From Bacillota bacterium (GTDB lineage: Bacteria > Bacillota > Clostridia > Christensenellales > Aristaeellaceae): a stretch of 64,000 nucleotides of DNA. A program made the translations under genes and the position numbers. The first letter of the stretch is position 1, and every line of letters starts with the position of its first letter. The notes beneath the pieces are model-generated. The model did no database searches and had not been told where the DNA came from. It saw nothing but the letters and a program-made list of their open reading frames with translations. Location of the stretch: NCBI GenBank assembly GCA_023459275.1, contig JAEWVC010000042.1, forward strand, positions 1 to 64,000. Reading direction: 5' to 3'. Shown one piece after another: positions 48,938 through 58,046 of the stretch.

Positions 48938-49954
48938 CTACACCGCGGATGTTATCTTTTTGGGCTTTTGCGGAGCTGTTTCCCTGGCAAGCTGCCGGAA
49001 CATGCCAAAGCTGCCCAGCAGCGCGAAGAATACACCCATCCCGAAATTGCCGAAAGTCGCCCGCACAGCTTCGGGGCTTGTCCACAGGTCCTCCGTCCAG
49101 TAGATGACCAGTGCCTCGGGCTTGGTGTACATCATTGTTTCGTAGGATTTAAGCCCGGCTTTGGCCTCATCATAATACTTGGAAGCGTAATAACTATCGC
49201 CGGCCACCTGCCCCAAGGCCACGGACAGCACCACAAAAAACAGAACGACGGCGATCTTCACACGGCCCTGCCGGCCGTGAAGCAGGTCGTACCCCTTGCT
49301 GACCAGAAAGCCGATCAAAATGCCGACGATGCTGGTGATGTAGCCCATTGCGAGCATAGCCGCCCATGGGATGGCTCCAATGACCGCCGCCAGCGCCGCA
49401 CCCAGGATACCCATGGGCAGGCTGCCCTTTTTCGGTTCGGGGGTCCAGGCCGCCTGCCGCTCGGCCTCATCCGCGCAGCTGTCGTGCATGGGGAAAATAT
49501 CTCCTTTGATCTTTACGGGCACCTCGCCATATTCGATGGCCTTATGGCAATGGCTGCATACTTTGCCGGAGGCAATGCCAAGGGCAGCCACCCTGGAAGT
49601 GACGCTTTCAAAGAATTCCCCCAACCGTTTCATGGCCTTAAGGTTGCTTCTGAACTCTATCCCCACAGACTGATCTCCGCTAAAGGAACGGGTACGGGCA
49701 AACTTGAATTCAGCAGCCGTATCTTCCAGAATGCGTATGGCTTCAGCCCGGAGCAACGCATTTTTACGCTGCTTTTCTTCCTTAAACGCCGGATCACCGT
49801 CAACCGGGCTGAAGGGCAGATATACATGAAAATGCTGTACATCCAATACCATGGTCATCGTGATATAGCATCCGTTAACCCAGCCAAAGACAGCCCTGTT
49901 TTGAAAGGTCAGCCCCTTCTCTGAAGCAATATCCCTCCATAGGTTTTTTGCCAC
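48938..49954 (-). CDS. Membrane protein with zinc-ribbon-like motif, unknown
   Basis: The 338-residue protein has a soluble N-terminal half ending in a possible zinc site (CSHCHK...HDSC, about residues 130-155) and three to four membrane helices (about 180-250 and 300-320). I do not recognise the family. The start is GTG 49954 with GGGAGG seven bases upstream. It is a single gene convergent to the HAD gene. Confidence 0.7.
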   Translation of the reverse strand: MAKNLWRDIASEKGLTFQNRAVFGWVNGCYITMTMVLDVQHFHVYLPFSPVDGDPAFKEEKQRKNALLRAEAIRILEDTAAEFKFARTRSFSGDQSVGIEFRSNLKAMKRLGEFFESVTSRVAALGIASGKVCSHCHKAIEYGEVPVKIKGDIFPMHDSCADEAERQAAWTPEPKKGSLPMGILGAALAAVIGAIPWAAMLAMGYITSIVGILIGFLVSKGYDLLHGRQGRVKIAVVLFFVVLSVALGQVAGDSYYASKYYDEAKAGLKSYETMMYTKPEALVIYWTEDLWTSPEAVRATFGNFGMGVFFALLGSFGMFRQLARETAPQKPKKITSAV

Positions 49955-50039
49955 ACCAGTTCCTCCCTTATTTGCGCTTCTCCTGTGCGGATGAAAATTA
50001 TCATACCATGATTTTCATGGAAAAGACAGAATAAAATAG

Positions 50040-50076
50040 AAGCAAGCCCTTTCCTTATGTTGGAAAAGGCTTGCTT
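50040..50076. terminator. Terminator of the GGGtGRT operon
   Basis: AAGCAAGCC pairs with GGCTTGCTT around a partly paired interior, with T tracts on the plus strand and A/T-rich flank on the minus strand; it follows the GGGtGRT stop by 18 nt. Confidence 0.7.
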
Positions 50077-50094
50077 TTTGCGGAGCTTTGCGGA

Positions 50095-51093
50095 TTATTT
50101 ACTGTGCTCTTCCACGGCCACGGCCACGGCCACGGTGGCGCCTACCATGGGATTGTTGCCCATGCCAATCAGGCCCATCATTTCCACATGGGCAGGCACG
50201 GAGGAGGACCCGGCGAACTGGGCGTCGGAGTGCATGCGGCCCATGGTGTCGGTCATGCCATAGCTGGCGGGGCCGGCGGCCATGTTGTCCGGATGCAGCG
50301 TGCGGCCCGTGCCGCCGCCGGAGGCCACGGAGAAGTATTTCTTGCCGTTGTCCACGGTCCACTTCTTGTAGGTGCCGGCCACGGGATGCTGGAAGCGGGT
50401 GGGGTTGGTGGAGTTGCCGGTGATGGACACATCCACGCCTTCCCTGATCATGATGGCCACGCCCTCGCTTACATCATCCGCGCCGTAACAGCGGACCTTG
50501 GCTTTTTCACCTTGGGAGAAGGCGATCTCCTTTTCCACCTTCAGTTCGCCGGTGTAGTAGTCGTACTGGGTCTTGACATAGGTAAAACCGTTCACCCGGC
50601 TGATGATGTAGGCGGCATCCTTGCCAAGGCCATTGAGAATCACCCGCAGGGGCTCCTTGCGCACTTTGTTGGCGGTGCGGGCGATGCCGATGGCGCCTTC
50701 TGCGGCGGCGAAGCTTTCATGGCCGGCCAGGAAGCAAAAGCATTTCGTCTCTTCCCTAAGCAGCATGGCGGCCAGATTGCCGTGGCCCAGGCCCACAGCC
50801 CTTTGGTCGGCCACGGAGCCGGGGATGCAGAAGGCCTGCAGCCCAAGGCCAATGGCTTCGGCGGCGGGGGAGGCGGAGGTGATCCCTTTCTTGACCGCGA
50901 TGCCCGCGCCCAGCGTGTAGGCCCACACCGCATTTTCAAAAGCGATGGGCTGAATGCTCTTGACGATGGCGTTCACGTCAATGCCCTTTTTAAGCAGCAT
51001 ATCGCTGACCTCCTCCAGGGAGGAGAAGCCATATTCCTTCAGCGTAGTTTCGATTTTTGCGATTCTTCTTTCGTACCCTTCAAACGTTGCCAT
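50095..51093 (-). CDS. GGGtGRT family protein
   Basis: The 332-residue protein contains the name-giving motif GGGTGRT (ASGGGTGRTLHPDNMAAGPA). The family occurs in anaerobes next to a NifU-like scaffold, as it does here, and its function is unknown. The N-terminus has a helical segment (YERRIAKIETTLKEYGF) and the middle is rich in small residues. Start ATG 51093 has GAGG upstream. It is 27 nt after the NifU-like gene. Confidence 0.93.
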   Translation of the reverse strand: MATFEGYERRIAKIETTLKEYGFSSLEEVSDMLLKKGIDVNAIVKSIQPIAFENAVWAYTLGAGIAVKKGITSASPAAEAIGLGLQAFCIPGSVADQRAVGLGHGNLAAMLLREETKCFCFLAGHESFAAAEGAIGIARTANKVRKEPLRVILNGLGKDAAYIISRVNGFTYVKTQYDYYTGELKVEKEIAFSQGEKAKVRCYGADDVSEGVAIMIREGVDVSITGNSTNPTRFQHPVAGTYKKWTVDNGKKYFSVASGGGTGRTLHPDNMAAGPASYGMTDTMGRMHSDAQFAGSSSVPAHVEMMGLIGMGNNPMVGATVAVAVAVEEHSK

Positions 51094-51120
51094 TGTTTTC
51101 TCACCTCATCTTTGTGCTTT

Positions 51121-51813
51121 TTACTTGTGGCGGGGATCAATATATTCAACGGCTTCGGCAAAACGGCCATAGGTGCCGATGTTCTTTTCATAGGCTTCCT
51201 TGGGGTCCGTCCCCTTTTTGATGGCGTCCAGCATCTTGCCGAGGTTCACAAACTGGTAGCCGATGATCTCATGATCCTTATCCAGGCCAAGCTTCAGCAC
51301 ATAGCCCTCGGCCATTTCCAGATAGCGGGCACCTTTGGAAAGTGTGCCGTACATGGTGCCGATTTGGCTGCGCAGCCCCTTTCCCAGGTCCTCCAGGCCG
51401 GCGCCGATGGGCAGCCCGCCCTCGGAGAAGGCCGACTGGGTGCGGCCATAGGCGATCTGAAGGAAAAGCTCCCGCATGGCGGTGTTGATGGCATCACATA
51501 CAAGGTCCGTGTTCAGAGCCTCCAGGACAGTCTTGCCGGGGAGAATTTCCGCGGCCATAGCGGCGGAGTGGGTCATACCGGAGCAGCCCAAGGTTTCCAC
51601 CAGCGCTTCCTGGATCACGCCGTCCTTCACGTTCAGCGTCAGTTTGCAGGCGCCCTGTTGCGGCGCGCACCAGCCGACCCCGTGGGTCAGGCCGCAGATG
51701 TCCTTGATCTCTTTGGACTGCACCCACTTGCCCTCTTCGGGAATGGGGGCCGGGCCATGGTTAGGGCCCTTCTTTACGCATACCATTTCTTCTACTTCTC
51801 TGGAGTATTGCAT
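51121..51813 (-). CDS. NifU-like iron-sulfur scaffold protein, GGGtGRT-linked
   Basis: The 230-residue protein is like the IscU/NifU N-terminal domain (PF01592): cysteines in GLTHGVGWCAPQQGACKL and LGCSGMTHSAA hold the nascent cluster, followed by an extra C-terminal helical region of about 90 residues. It lacks the rest of NifU. It is the partner of the GGGtGRT gene and may load a cluster onto it. AAGGAGG precedes ATG 51813. Confidence 0.9.
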   Translation of the reverse strand: MQYSREVEEMVCVKKGPNHGPAPIPEEGKWVQSKEIKDICGLTHGVGWCAPQQGACKLTLNVKDGVIQEALVETLGCSGMTHSAAMAAEILPGKTVLEALNTDLVCDAINTAMRELFLQIAYGRTQSAFSEGGLPIGAGLEDLGKGLRSQIGTMYGTLSKGARYLEMAEGYVLKLGLDKDHEIIGYQFVNLGKMLDAIKKGTDPKEAYEKNIGTYGRFAEAVEYIDPRHK

Positions 51814-51865
51814 TGAATTGTTCCTCCTTGCCGCTTAGGTTATGGCGAAAAAACACACACTGGGT

Positions 51866-51874
51866 AGTATAGCA
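51866..51874 (-). promoter_or_regulatory. Extended -10 promoter of the NifU-like/GGGtGRT operon
   Basis: The minus strand reads TGC-TATACT, ending 53 nt before the start codon. No clear -35. Confidence 0.45.
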
Positions 51875-51969
51875 TACTTTCATGGGAGCGAAAAGGCTTT
51901 TGCCGTATGGGTTGCAGATTTTTTAACAGGCGATCCTGAAGCGGCGGGCTTTTTTCATACCGCCCGATA

Positions 51970-51978
51970 TGGTATACT
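51970..51978 (+). promoter_or_regulatory. Extended -10 promoter of the rhodanese gene
   Basis: TGG-TATACT, 33 nt before the start codon; the -35 is weak. Confidence 0.45.
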
Positions 51979-52011
51979 GACAGGGCTATTTCTGACAGGA
52001 GGTTTACTGGT

Positions 52012-52410
52012 ATGAAAAAGACCGCGCTTCTGTTGATTGTTTTATGTTTGCTTTTGCTTGCCGGATGCGCCGCACCCCAGAATACGGCCGGATATCAGAA
52101 GATTACGCCGGAGGAAGCCAAGGCCATGCTGGACGCTGGGAAGACTGTGACCCTTGTGGATGTGCGCACCCAGGAGGAATACGACCAGGGCCATATCCCC
52201 GGCGCTATGCTGCTGCCCAGTACGGAGATTGAGGAAAAAGCGTCCCAGTCGCTTCCGGACAAAAGCGCCGTCCTGCTGGTATACTGCCGCAGCGGAGCCC
52301 GGAGCAGCAGCGCCAGCAAAGCCCTTGCAGCCATGGGATATACGAATGTGTATGATCTGGGCGGCATCACCGCCTGGCCCTATGAAACGACCACGGAACC
52401 CAATCAATGA
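52012..52410 (+). CDS. Rhodanese-like lipoprotein
   Basis: The 132-residue protein has a lipoprotein signal peptide (LLLLAGC) and a single rhodanese domain with the active-site loop CRSGARS (VYCRSGARSS). The active loop has the six-residue length typical of sulfurtransferases. It would be anchored on the outer face of the membrane, an unusual place for sulfur transfer. AGGAGG precedes ATG 52012. Confidence 0.92.
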   Translation: MKKTALLLIVLCLLLLAGCAAPQNTAGYQKITPEEAKAMLDAGKTVTLVDVRTQEEYDQGHIPGAMLLPSTEIEEKASQSLPDKSAVLLVYCRSGARSSSASKALAAMGYTNVYDLGGITAWPYETTTEPNQ

Positions 52411-52426
52411 TCGGAGGGAAGATGAA

Positions 52427-53146
52427 ATGAGCCGTTTGGGAGATTTGATCAAGACAGAACGCCTCCGCCAGGGCTTGACCTTTAAGCAGGTGGCCAAAAA
52501 GTGCGGCGTAGCGGAAAGCTTTCTTGTGGATGTGGAGGCGGGCACGCGCATCATCGCGGATGACCAGGCAAGGCGCATCCTGAAAACCATGGGGTTGAAG
52601 CAGCAAACGGAAGCCGATTTCACGCTGGATGACATCGCGGCCACAGTGGACCTTTCCACGGTGCAGCCCGGTCTTTCCAAGGCGGCGGAAACAAAGCCGA
52701 AGAAAAAGGCCGAGGATGTTCCGGCGGGGGATGGAGTCCCGGGCTCCATCTGGCTGGATGCCCTCACCAGCGTATTGAAGCGCGTGCCGGTCTATAACGC
52801 CGTGATGAAGGAGATCGACCACAAGCTTCTGCCTGTTTTGAACGGGCAGATTGAAAACGCTCCGCCGGACAAGGTGTATTACTATCTTGTTCCTGATGAT
52901 AGCTTGCGGGGCTTCCGCGTCTGTCAGGGTGATCTGGTGCTGATCGTACCCGCCGGGAGTCCCATCGACGGGTCCGTCATGCTGGTGGAGGCCAAGGGGC
53001 GGCGGATGCTGCGCAAGGTGAAGCGGCTGGAAAATTTTCAGCTTCTTTTGCAGAGTTACGACAGGGAGTACGCAGCCGAATCCTACAATCTCAACGAGGT
53101 GAACTGCCTGGGCCGCTGTGTCCGGGTGGAGATCAGTCTGCCTTGA
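52427..53146 (+). CDS. XRE-family regulator with S24-like C-terminal domain
   Basis: The 239-residue protein has an XRE helix-turn-helix (about residues 4-60; LTFKQVAKKCGVAESFLVDV) and, after a basic linker, a LexA/S24-like beta domain (PDDSLRGFRVCQGDLVLIV, MLRKVKRLENFQLLLQS) with Ser and Lys in positions like the LexA dyad. Such proteins are often phage-repressor or stress-type regulators that cleave themselves. There is no phage nearby. It follows the rhodanese gene by 16 nt. Start ATG 52427 with GGAGGG. Confidence 0.82.
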   Translation: MSRLGDLIKTERLRQGLTFKQVAKKCGVAESFLVDVEAGTRIIADDQARRILKTMGLKQQTEADFTLDDIAATVDLSTVQPGLSKAAETKPKKKAEDVPAGDGVPGSIWLDALTSVLKRVPVYNAVMKEIDHKLLPVLNGQIENAPPDKVYYYLVPDDSLRGFRVCQGDLVLIVPAGSPIDGSVMLVEAKGRRMLRKVKRLENFQLLLQSYDREYAAESYNLNEVNCLGRCVRVEISLP

Positions 53147-53172
53147 CTTTTTTGGAAACGAAAATATTGTTG

Positions 53173-53211
53173 ACACCCGCCGGTCTGCGCGGCACGCAGG
53201 CAGGCGGGTGT
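53173..53211. terminator. Terminator after the XRE-S24 gene
   Basis: ACACCCGCC pairs with GGCGGGTGT, with T tract TTTTATT; a further small stem lies in the loop. It also faces the convergent gerA operon. Confidence 0.82.
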
Positions 53212-53224
53212 TTTATTGGCAAGG

Positions 53225-54313
53225 TCAGGCGGCTGCGCGTTTTTTTGCTTTGATCTCCGCCGTAATCCAGGCGGCGCCGGGGATCAGAATCTGGAAGGGA
53301 ACAACGTATATTTGATAGTATTTTAGAAAACCGAACATCTCCATGGCGCTTTTGTAGACAATGGCGCAAAGCGCCAAAGCCAGTAAACCTGTCGGCAGGA
53401 TAAGCGTTCTGTGATTTTGTATGTTGCATATCCTGGCGACTCCCCTCGCTGCTGCCGTAAGGCAGATCGTGATCTTGACGATGCCTGAAAGCATGAAGTT
53501 CATGGTGATTGTCCCCTCAATGCGTGTCAAGAAATTTCCGATATGCAGGATCCTGGCGGTGGCATAGGACGGAAAATACTCTGCGCTGACCATAGGCGCG
53601 CCAAGAATGGTGATATTCCGAATCAGAATCGTCAGCAAAAAAACGGCGCTGATGGCAACCGCATATCCGTACATTTTATATGGGCTGTCCTGCCGTTTCA
53701 AAGCATTTGCCATACAGAGAAACAATACGGTTTCCGCGTAGGGGAAGGTAACGATCTGATATGCTCCCTGGATCAGCACCATGGGATCCTTTTCAAACAC
53801 CGGCAGAAGATTGGAAAAATCCATATCCGAGGCGGAGAGGAAAACAGTCAGTATGATCATTGCTACAACGACAGGCAGCATGACAATAGCCCATTTGCCC
53901 ATTGTTGAGGCCCGGCTTCTGGCAAGGTAGCAGGTTACCAGCAGCATGGCGATCATCAGCGGCAGCTGCGGTGTTTCCGGCATCATAACAATCTGTATGA
54001 ACTCGGAAAAATTTCTGAGCACCAGGGCGCACAAATGCAGGGCATACCATGCCATGACGGCGATCAGTATTTTCCCCGCAATATTACCGAAAAGGAGGAT
54101 CAGAATATCATAAAAGCCCGTTTCTGGATACAGGCGCATGATCCTGGCATACATCAGGAACAAAGGAACCATCATGACAACGGCAATCAAAAAGGAAATC
54201 CAGGCATCCTGTCCGGCATTGGTGCTCAGGCCCAGGATAACGGTGCTGCCCAAAATGAACAATATGATAATGCATACCGCTTGTTGGATGGAAACAGTCT
54301 CTTTTTCGTTCAT
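53225..54313 (-). CDS. GerAB-type germinant receptor permease subunit
   Basis: The 362-residue protein has ten membrane helices in the APC-like fold of GerAB/spore permeases. This subunit binds the germinant amino acid. Start ATG 54313 has GGAG eight bases upstream; GTG 54322 is an alternative. It is last in the operon order gerAA, gerAC, small gene, gerAB. Spore inner membrane. Confidence 0.93.
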   Translation of the reverse strand: MNEKETVSIQQAVCIIILFILGSTVILGLSTNAGQDAWISFLIAVVMMVPLFLMYARIMRLYPETGFYDILILLFGNIAGKILIAVMAWYALHLCALVLRNFSEFIQIVMMPETPQLPLMIAMLLVTCYLARSRASTMGKWAIVMLPVVVAMIILTVFLSASDMDFSNLLPVFEKDPMVLIQGAYQIVTFPYAETVLFLCMANALKRQDSPYKMYGYAVAISAVFLLTILIRNITILGAPMVSAEYFPSYATARILHIGNFLTRIEGTITMNFMLSGIVKITICLTAAARGVARICNIQNHRTLILPTGLLALALCAIVYKSAMEMFGFLKYYQIYVVPFQILIPGAAWITAEIKAKKRAAA

Positions 54314-54338
54314 TTTTTCCACTCCGCAATGCCGCTGC

Positions 54339-54560
54339 TTATGGGTTCAGTCCGGGGAACAAGGCGTCAATGGCGTTCCGGATCGGTTCGGCAGGCGAAG
54401 GAACCGGGACATGAAGGGTATACAGGAGCAGCACACAAAAGCTTGCGGCCATCAGCATCCCGTATACCACTTTTCCCTTTTCACCCGGCTGCTTTAAAAA
54501 AGGGAGATAATCCACGAGGAAAACAACGGCAAAAAACGCGAGGACGATGAAAGTGGTCAC
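54339..54560 (-). CDS. Small two-helix membrane protein of the gerA operon (GerD-subunit-like)
   Basis: The 73-residue protein has two membrane helices (about residues 2-20 and 33-50) and a Pro-rich tail. Small two-helix D subunits are encoded in several Bacillus gerA-type operons and modulate receptor function. The assignment rests on size, topology and place. The start is GTG 54560, overlapping the GerAC stop by four bases. Confidence 0.8.
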   Translation of the reverse strand: MTTFIVLAFFAVVFLVDYLPFLKQPGEKGKVVYGMLMAASFCVLLLYTLHVPVPSPAEPIRNAIDALFPGLNP

Positions 54561-55720
54561 TGCTTTTTCTCCTCTTCCGTATCTTTCAAAAACGCTGAAT
54601 TCAGGATGTTGACCTTGGCATGTACCGTAACCTGAAGAGATGGGAAATATTCATCGTTCCAGCGGCCGGAAATTTGTGCCCACAGCCTTGGATCCGACTG
54701 GTGAATCATGGCGCCGAACCCGAATATATCGGAGCGGTATACTGTCTGGACTTTGTTGATGACGCTTTCCATCGCCTGCGCAAGCGCAGCGCCCGCCGTC
54801 GCCTCCAACGAGGTGATTTTTTCGGGATCAAGGGCATTAAACGGCTGGGTGATTTCTCCCAGATAGACACCCGTTTCCGTTTCCACGCTTACCGCGAGGC
54901 CTCCGTCCTTGATTTTGTAGGAACATTTTGTGTTGTTGTTGGAGATTTCCAGGGTCACATCGGCATACGGTTCGCCAAGGGCAGACAGCGGCAAAACACC
55001 GCCCTGTACCTGATTGGTAATAAACAAAAAATATTTTGTCTCTTCCGGCGTCAGCTCGCCTATCATCTTTTCACCTTTGAATATGGCGCTGCCATAAGAT
55101 TCAACAGCCCATTTCCCCTCGTTTACAGCAGCATGGAAAAGCGGAAGCGTTAGCGATTTGCCATTGCTGTGCAAAATATCAAAGACTCTGTACATCATTG
55201 TATCCTGAGTCGCGCATACCGTCTTGTGGTCATCCGATAGGATGTTGTTTATTTCAAAGGAGATCACGGCATTGTTGATTCCTTCAATCTTTAAAAGATC
55301 CGCTGCCGTTTTTTCTTTGGTGATGACAAGATGTGTTGTTTCCCTAAGCTCAGCATCACGCAAAAACCAGTCTGTCAGCCTGGAAAGGCTCTCCATCGCC
55401 GCGACTTCCTCACTGACGAGGATAATGACCATATTTCCAAAATACAGCTTCTCCCCCAGACGCCTTTTTCCGTTTCTGGCCGCATCGAATATCGTCTTGC
55501 CTGTGCTTTCAACGATAATGGTTTTCGGCCCGGTGTTTTTGGTATTTTCGCTCAGATCCACCACCTCAAAGCTGATTTTGAACTGGTTGCTGTCCGGGAG
55601 AAGGTCCACAGCCAAGCCGGAGACAATGGATAAGTTGTTGAGACTCCTGTAATTCCAGCACCCTGTTAAATTCAGGGCCATCCACAGGCATACGGCGGCC
55701 AGCCAAGCTCTTTTAGCCAT
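54557..55720 (-). CDS. GerAC-type germinant receptor lipoprotein
   Basis: The 387-residue protein has a lipoprotein signal (ALNLTGC, followed by W) and the three-domain GerAC body (NNLSIVSGLAVDLLP, TIIVESTGKTIFDAARN, LYFGNMVIILVSEE). It is the outer subunit of a germinant receptor. Start ATG 55720 overlaps the GerAA gene by eight bases. Confidence 0.94.
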   Translation of the reverse strand: MAKRAWLAAVCLWMALNLTGCWNYRSLNNLSIVSGLAVDLLPDSNQFKISFEVVDLSENTKNTGPKTIIVESTGKTIFDAARNGKRRLGEKLYFGNMVIILVSEEVAAMESLSRLTDWFLRDAELRETTHLVITKEKTAADLLKIEGINNAVISFEINNILSDDHKTVCATQDTMMYRVFDILHSNGKSLTLPLFHAAVNEGKWAVESYGSAIFKGEKMIGELTPEETKYFLFITNQVQGGVLPLSALGEPYADVTLEISNNNTKCSYKIKDGGLAVSVETETGVYLGEITQPFNALDPEKITSLEATAGAALAQAMESVINKVQTVYRSDIFGFGAMIHQSDPRLWAQISGRWNDEYFPSLQVTVHAKVNILNSAFLKDTEEEKKQ

Positions 55721-57263
55721 TATTGCCGTCCCCCGGTCTATTGCGGACAAGATTCGTGGTAAGCCTGTCAGGGCGTTTGATCATCTTCCACCAGGGAGCC
55801 CGGAAGGCGATATCCTTGATCTTTTGAAATTGAAGGCTGCCGTCCAAAACCACCTGCGGCACTCCCAGGGTGGTGAGATTAAAAATGTGGATGAACATGC
55901 AGGCGGTTGCCAGCACAAATCCATAAAAGCCAAAAATCGACGAGCCAAGCAAAATGAAAAAACGCAGGTAAACCACCGGTGCGTTGAGCTTGGGCACCAG
56001 CAGGTTGGTGATGCCGGTAATGCCTACGATGATGATCATGGGGGAGGATACCATCTTGGCGGCCACCGCTGCCTGCCCGATTACCAGCGCGCCCACGATG
56101 CTCAGAGCCTGCCCGATATTGGAAGGCATGCGGATTCCTGTTTCGCGGAGGATGTCGAAGATCACCAGCATGATAAACGCCTCCAGCACGGCGGGGAACG
56201 GCACACTATGCTGGTCGGCGGCAATATTCATCAAAAGCGGCGTTGGGAGCATTTCCTGATGGAACGCCACCACGGCAATATAGATGCCGGGCACGAAGAT
56301 GGTCAAGATGAAACCGATGATCCGAAGGATGCGTGAATAGGTGGTGTAATAGAAGCTAAGGTAATAATCCTCGTTGCTTTGAAAATTCTCAATAAAAAGG
56401 TACGGAACGGTCAATACCGTGGGGGAGCCGTCCGCAAAGATGGCAATGCGGCCCTCCAGCAGTTTGCCGATCACCACATCCGGCCTTTCCGTGTAGCCGA
56501 TGGAACGGAAAAGGGCCCATCTTTTGTCACGGATCAATTCCATGATGTAGTTGCTGTCCAGTACGGCGTCGATATCAATGCGGCCGATCCTTTGAAATAC
56601 CTGATCGATCATGTCCGGAGCGGCAATGCCATTCATGTAGCAGACACATACCTCGGTTTTGGTCCGCTTGCCTAGGGAAAGCGTCCTCATCTTAAGCTCA
56701 TTGGTTCTCACCTTCCTCCTGATAAGGGAAAGGTTGTCCAGCAGGGATTCCGTAAACCCCTCCCGCGGCCCCAGCAAGCTCCTTTCGTTTTCCGGTTCGG
56801 TGGTGGCCCTGGTCGTAAACTGCTTTGTGCTCAGGATCATCCCCTTGGCGATTCCCTCTGCAAACAGGATGGTATCCCCATAACATACGGATTCAATGAT
56901 CTCCGAAAAATCGGACGACCAGCGGGCATCTCCTATCTGGACAAGCTGCCCGATTAGCATATCCGGTGTAATGGGACCCAGGGATTGAAGATCCAGGGTC
57001 ATCAGTGGTTTCAATATATTGTCGTTGACGACGGCCGAATTCACCAGGCCATTCGAAAAAGCAATCCCGAAGCGGTGTGCTTTTTGATGGAGGTTTTCAA
57101 AGGTTTTAAATTGCAGGGTATCCACATCTGCAAACAGCGCCTGAAGGATTTGAAAGTTCTTTTCAAGAGAGGCGGAAGGCTCATGAAGCTTTTGCCCTTC
57201 GTTTATGCTGTTGACCTTTTTTTGTACGACTTCCGCCTTGCGGGATGCCCGCCTGCTGTTCAT
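55713..57263 (-). CDS. GerAA-type germinant receptor subunit
   Basis: The 516-residue protein has two soluble N-terminal domains (about residues 1-290) and a membrane part of about five helices (LTIFVPGIYIAVVAFHQEMLP is the family signature). It is the A subunit of the receptor and can form an ion channel on germinant binding. Start ATG 57263 has GGAAG five bases away. No sigma-G promoter could be recognised upstream. Confidence 0.95.
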   Translation of the reverse strand: MNSRRASRKAEVVQKKVNSINEGQKLHEPSASLEKNFQILQALFADVDTLQFKTFENLHQKAHRFGIAFSNGLVNSAVVNDNILKPLMTLDLQSLGPITPDMLIGQLVQIGDARWSSDFSEIIESVCYGDTILFAEGIAKGMILSTKQFTTRATTEPENERSLLGPREGFTESLLDNLSLIRRKVRTNELKMRTLSLGKRTKTEVCVCYMNGIAAPDMIDQVFQRIGRIDIDAVLDSNYIMELIRDKRWALFRSIGYTERPDVVIGKLLEGRIAIFADGSPTVLTVPYLFIENFQSNEDYYLSFYYTTYSRILRIIGFILTIFVPGIYIAVVAFHQEMLPTPLLMNIAADQHSVPFPAVLEAFIMLVIFDILRETGIRMPSNIGQALSIVGALVIGQAAVAAKMVSSPMIIIVGITGITNLLVPKLNAPVVYLRFFILLGSSIFGFYGFVLATACMFIHIFNLTTLGVPQVVLDGSLQFQKIKDIAFRAPWWKMIKRPDRLTTNLVRNRPGDGNNG

Positions 57264-57353
57264 ATGACTTCCAACCGTCCCTATCGCTTCAATTCGGCAA
57301 ACAAAAAACGCACGCCGGCCATGGGGGAATCATCCCTGGCTTTTGTGCGCCTG

Positions 57354-57479
57354 TCAGTGCTCCACTTTTCTGCGGCTCATGCGCAGCTTTCTCGCCGGGG
57401 GGACCAGTAAAATCCGCCCCCGAGTGCTTTCCTTTTTCTCCCTTTCTGTTTTGCCGTATGTCAACTGTTCATCGGCCAT
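57354..57479 (-). CDS. Small basic ORF between the SLOG gene and the gerA operon
   Basis: A 41-residue frame starts at ATG 57479 with a strong GGAGGTGA six bases upstream and ends at 57354. It is rich in Lys, Arg and Glu (MADEQLTYGKTEREKKESTR at the start). No family recognised. The stretch is otherwise noncoding. The good ribosome site is the main reason to list it. Confidence 0.35.
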   Translation of the reverse strand: MADEQLTYGKTEREKKESTRGRILLVPPARKLRMSRRKVEH

Positions 57480-57524
57480 CGCCTGTCACCTCCATACGGA
57501 TAGCTTGGCAGGCGGAAGGAGGTT

Positions 57525-58046
57525 TTATGCGGGTGGGACCAGTATGATCCGGCGTCCTTTTCTCCTGGCATAGGCCACCGTGGATGACGTACCGCCTCCT
57601 GTAATGCCGTCAAACCCCGCGATTACGGCATCGCTCCTGTCCACCATGTACCGGTTCCGCCGATGGTAGCAGCCGGGGGTATATGTTTCCGAAAGAATGA
57701 CCGCCTCATCGGCCAAACCCAGCAGTACGGCGTGAAGTCCTCTGTCCTTCGCGCTCCAGCGGGCGGCCTGGTCCCGGTGGGGGCACACGGCGATCAGCTT
57801 CAAAGCAAGCTCCGGCCTATCTTCCCGAAGCCCCAGCACGATCTGTGCGGCCATGGTATCGACCCCTTGGGCCATGCCGCAGTAGAAAATCCGGCAGCCA
57901 TCGTCAATCTGCTCCTCAATGGCGTGCCAAAGCTTTTTATAATAGGCCAAGCAAAGCCGGCTCGTTTCCTCCCGGCCCCAGGGCAGGTGCTCCGGCCTGT
58001 GGCCCGTAAAGCAGCAGGCGGCATTTTGCCGCACATCAGGCGCCAT
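57525..58046 (-). CDS. SLOG-fold protein (DUF1273/YpsA-like)
   Basis: The 173-residue protein starts with CCFTGHRPEHLPWG, the SLOG/YpsA hallmark, and has the nucleotide-binding GMAQGVDTMAA and a C-terminal GGGTSSTVAYAR. SLOG proteins bind nucleotides or NAD-like ligands in stress and cell-division control. It overlaps rpe by 11 bases. Confidence 0.86.
   Translation of the reverse strand: MAPDVRQNAACCFTGHRPEHLPWGREETSRLCLAYYKKLWHAIEEQIDDGCRIFYCGMAQGVDTMAAQIVLGLREDRPELALKLIAVCPHRDQAARWSAKDRGLHAVLLGLADEAVILSETYTPGCYHRRNRYMVDRSDAVIAGFDGITGGGTSSTVAYARRKGRRIILVPPA

Noticed and set aside
50071..51816. 581-codon plus-strand open frame opposite the GGGtGRT pair
   Set aside because: Antisense shadow; the minus-strand genes have motifs and ribosome sites.
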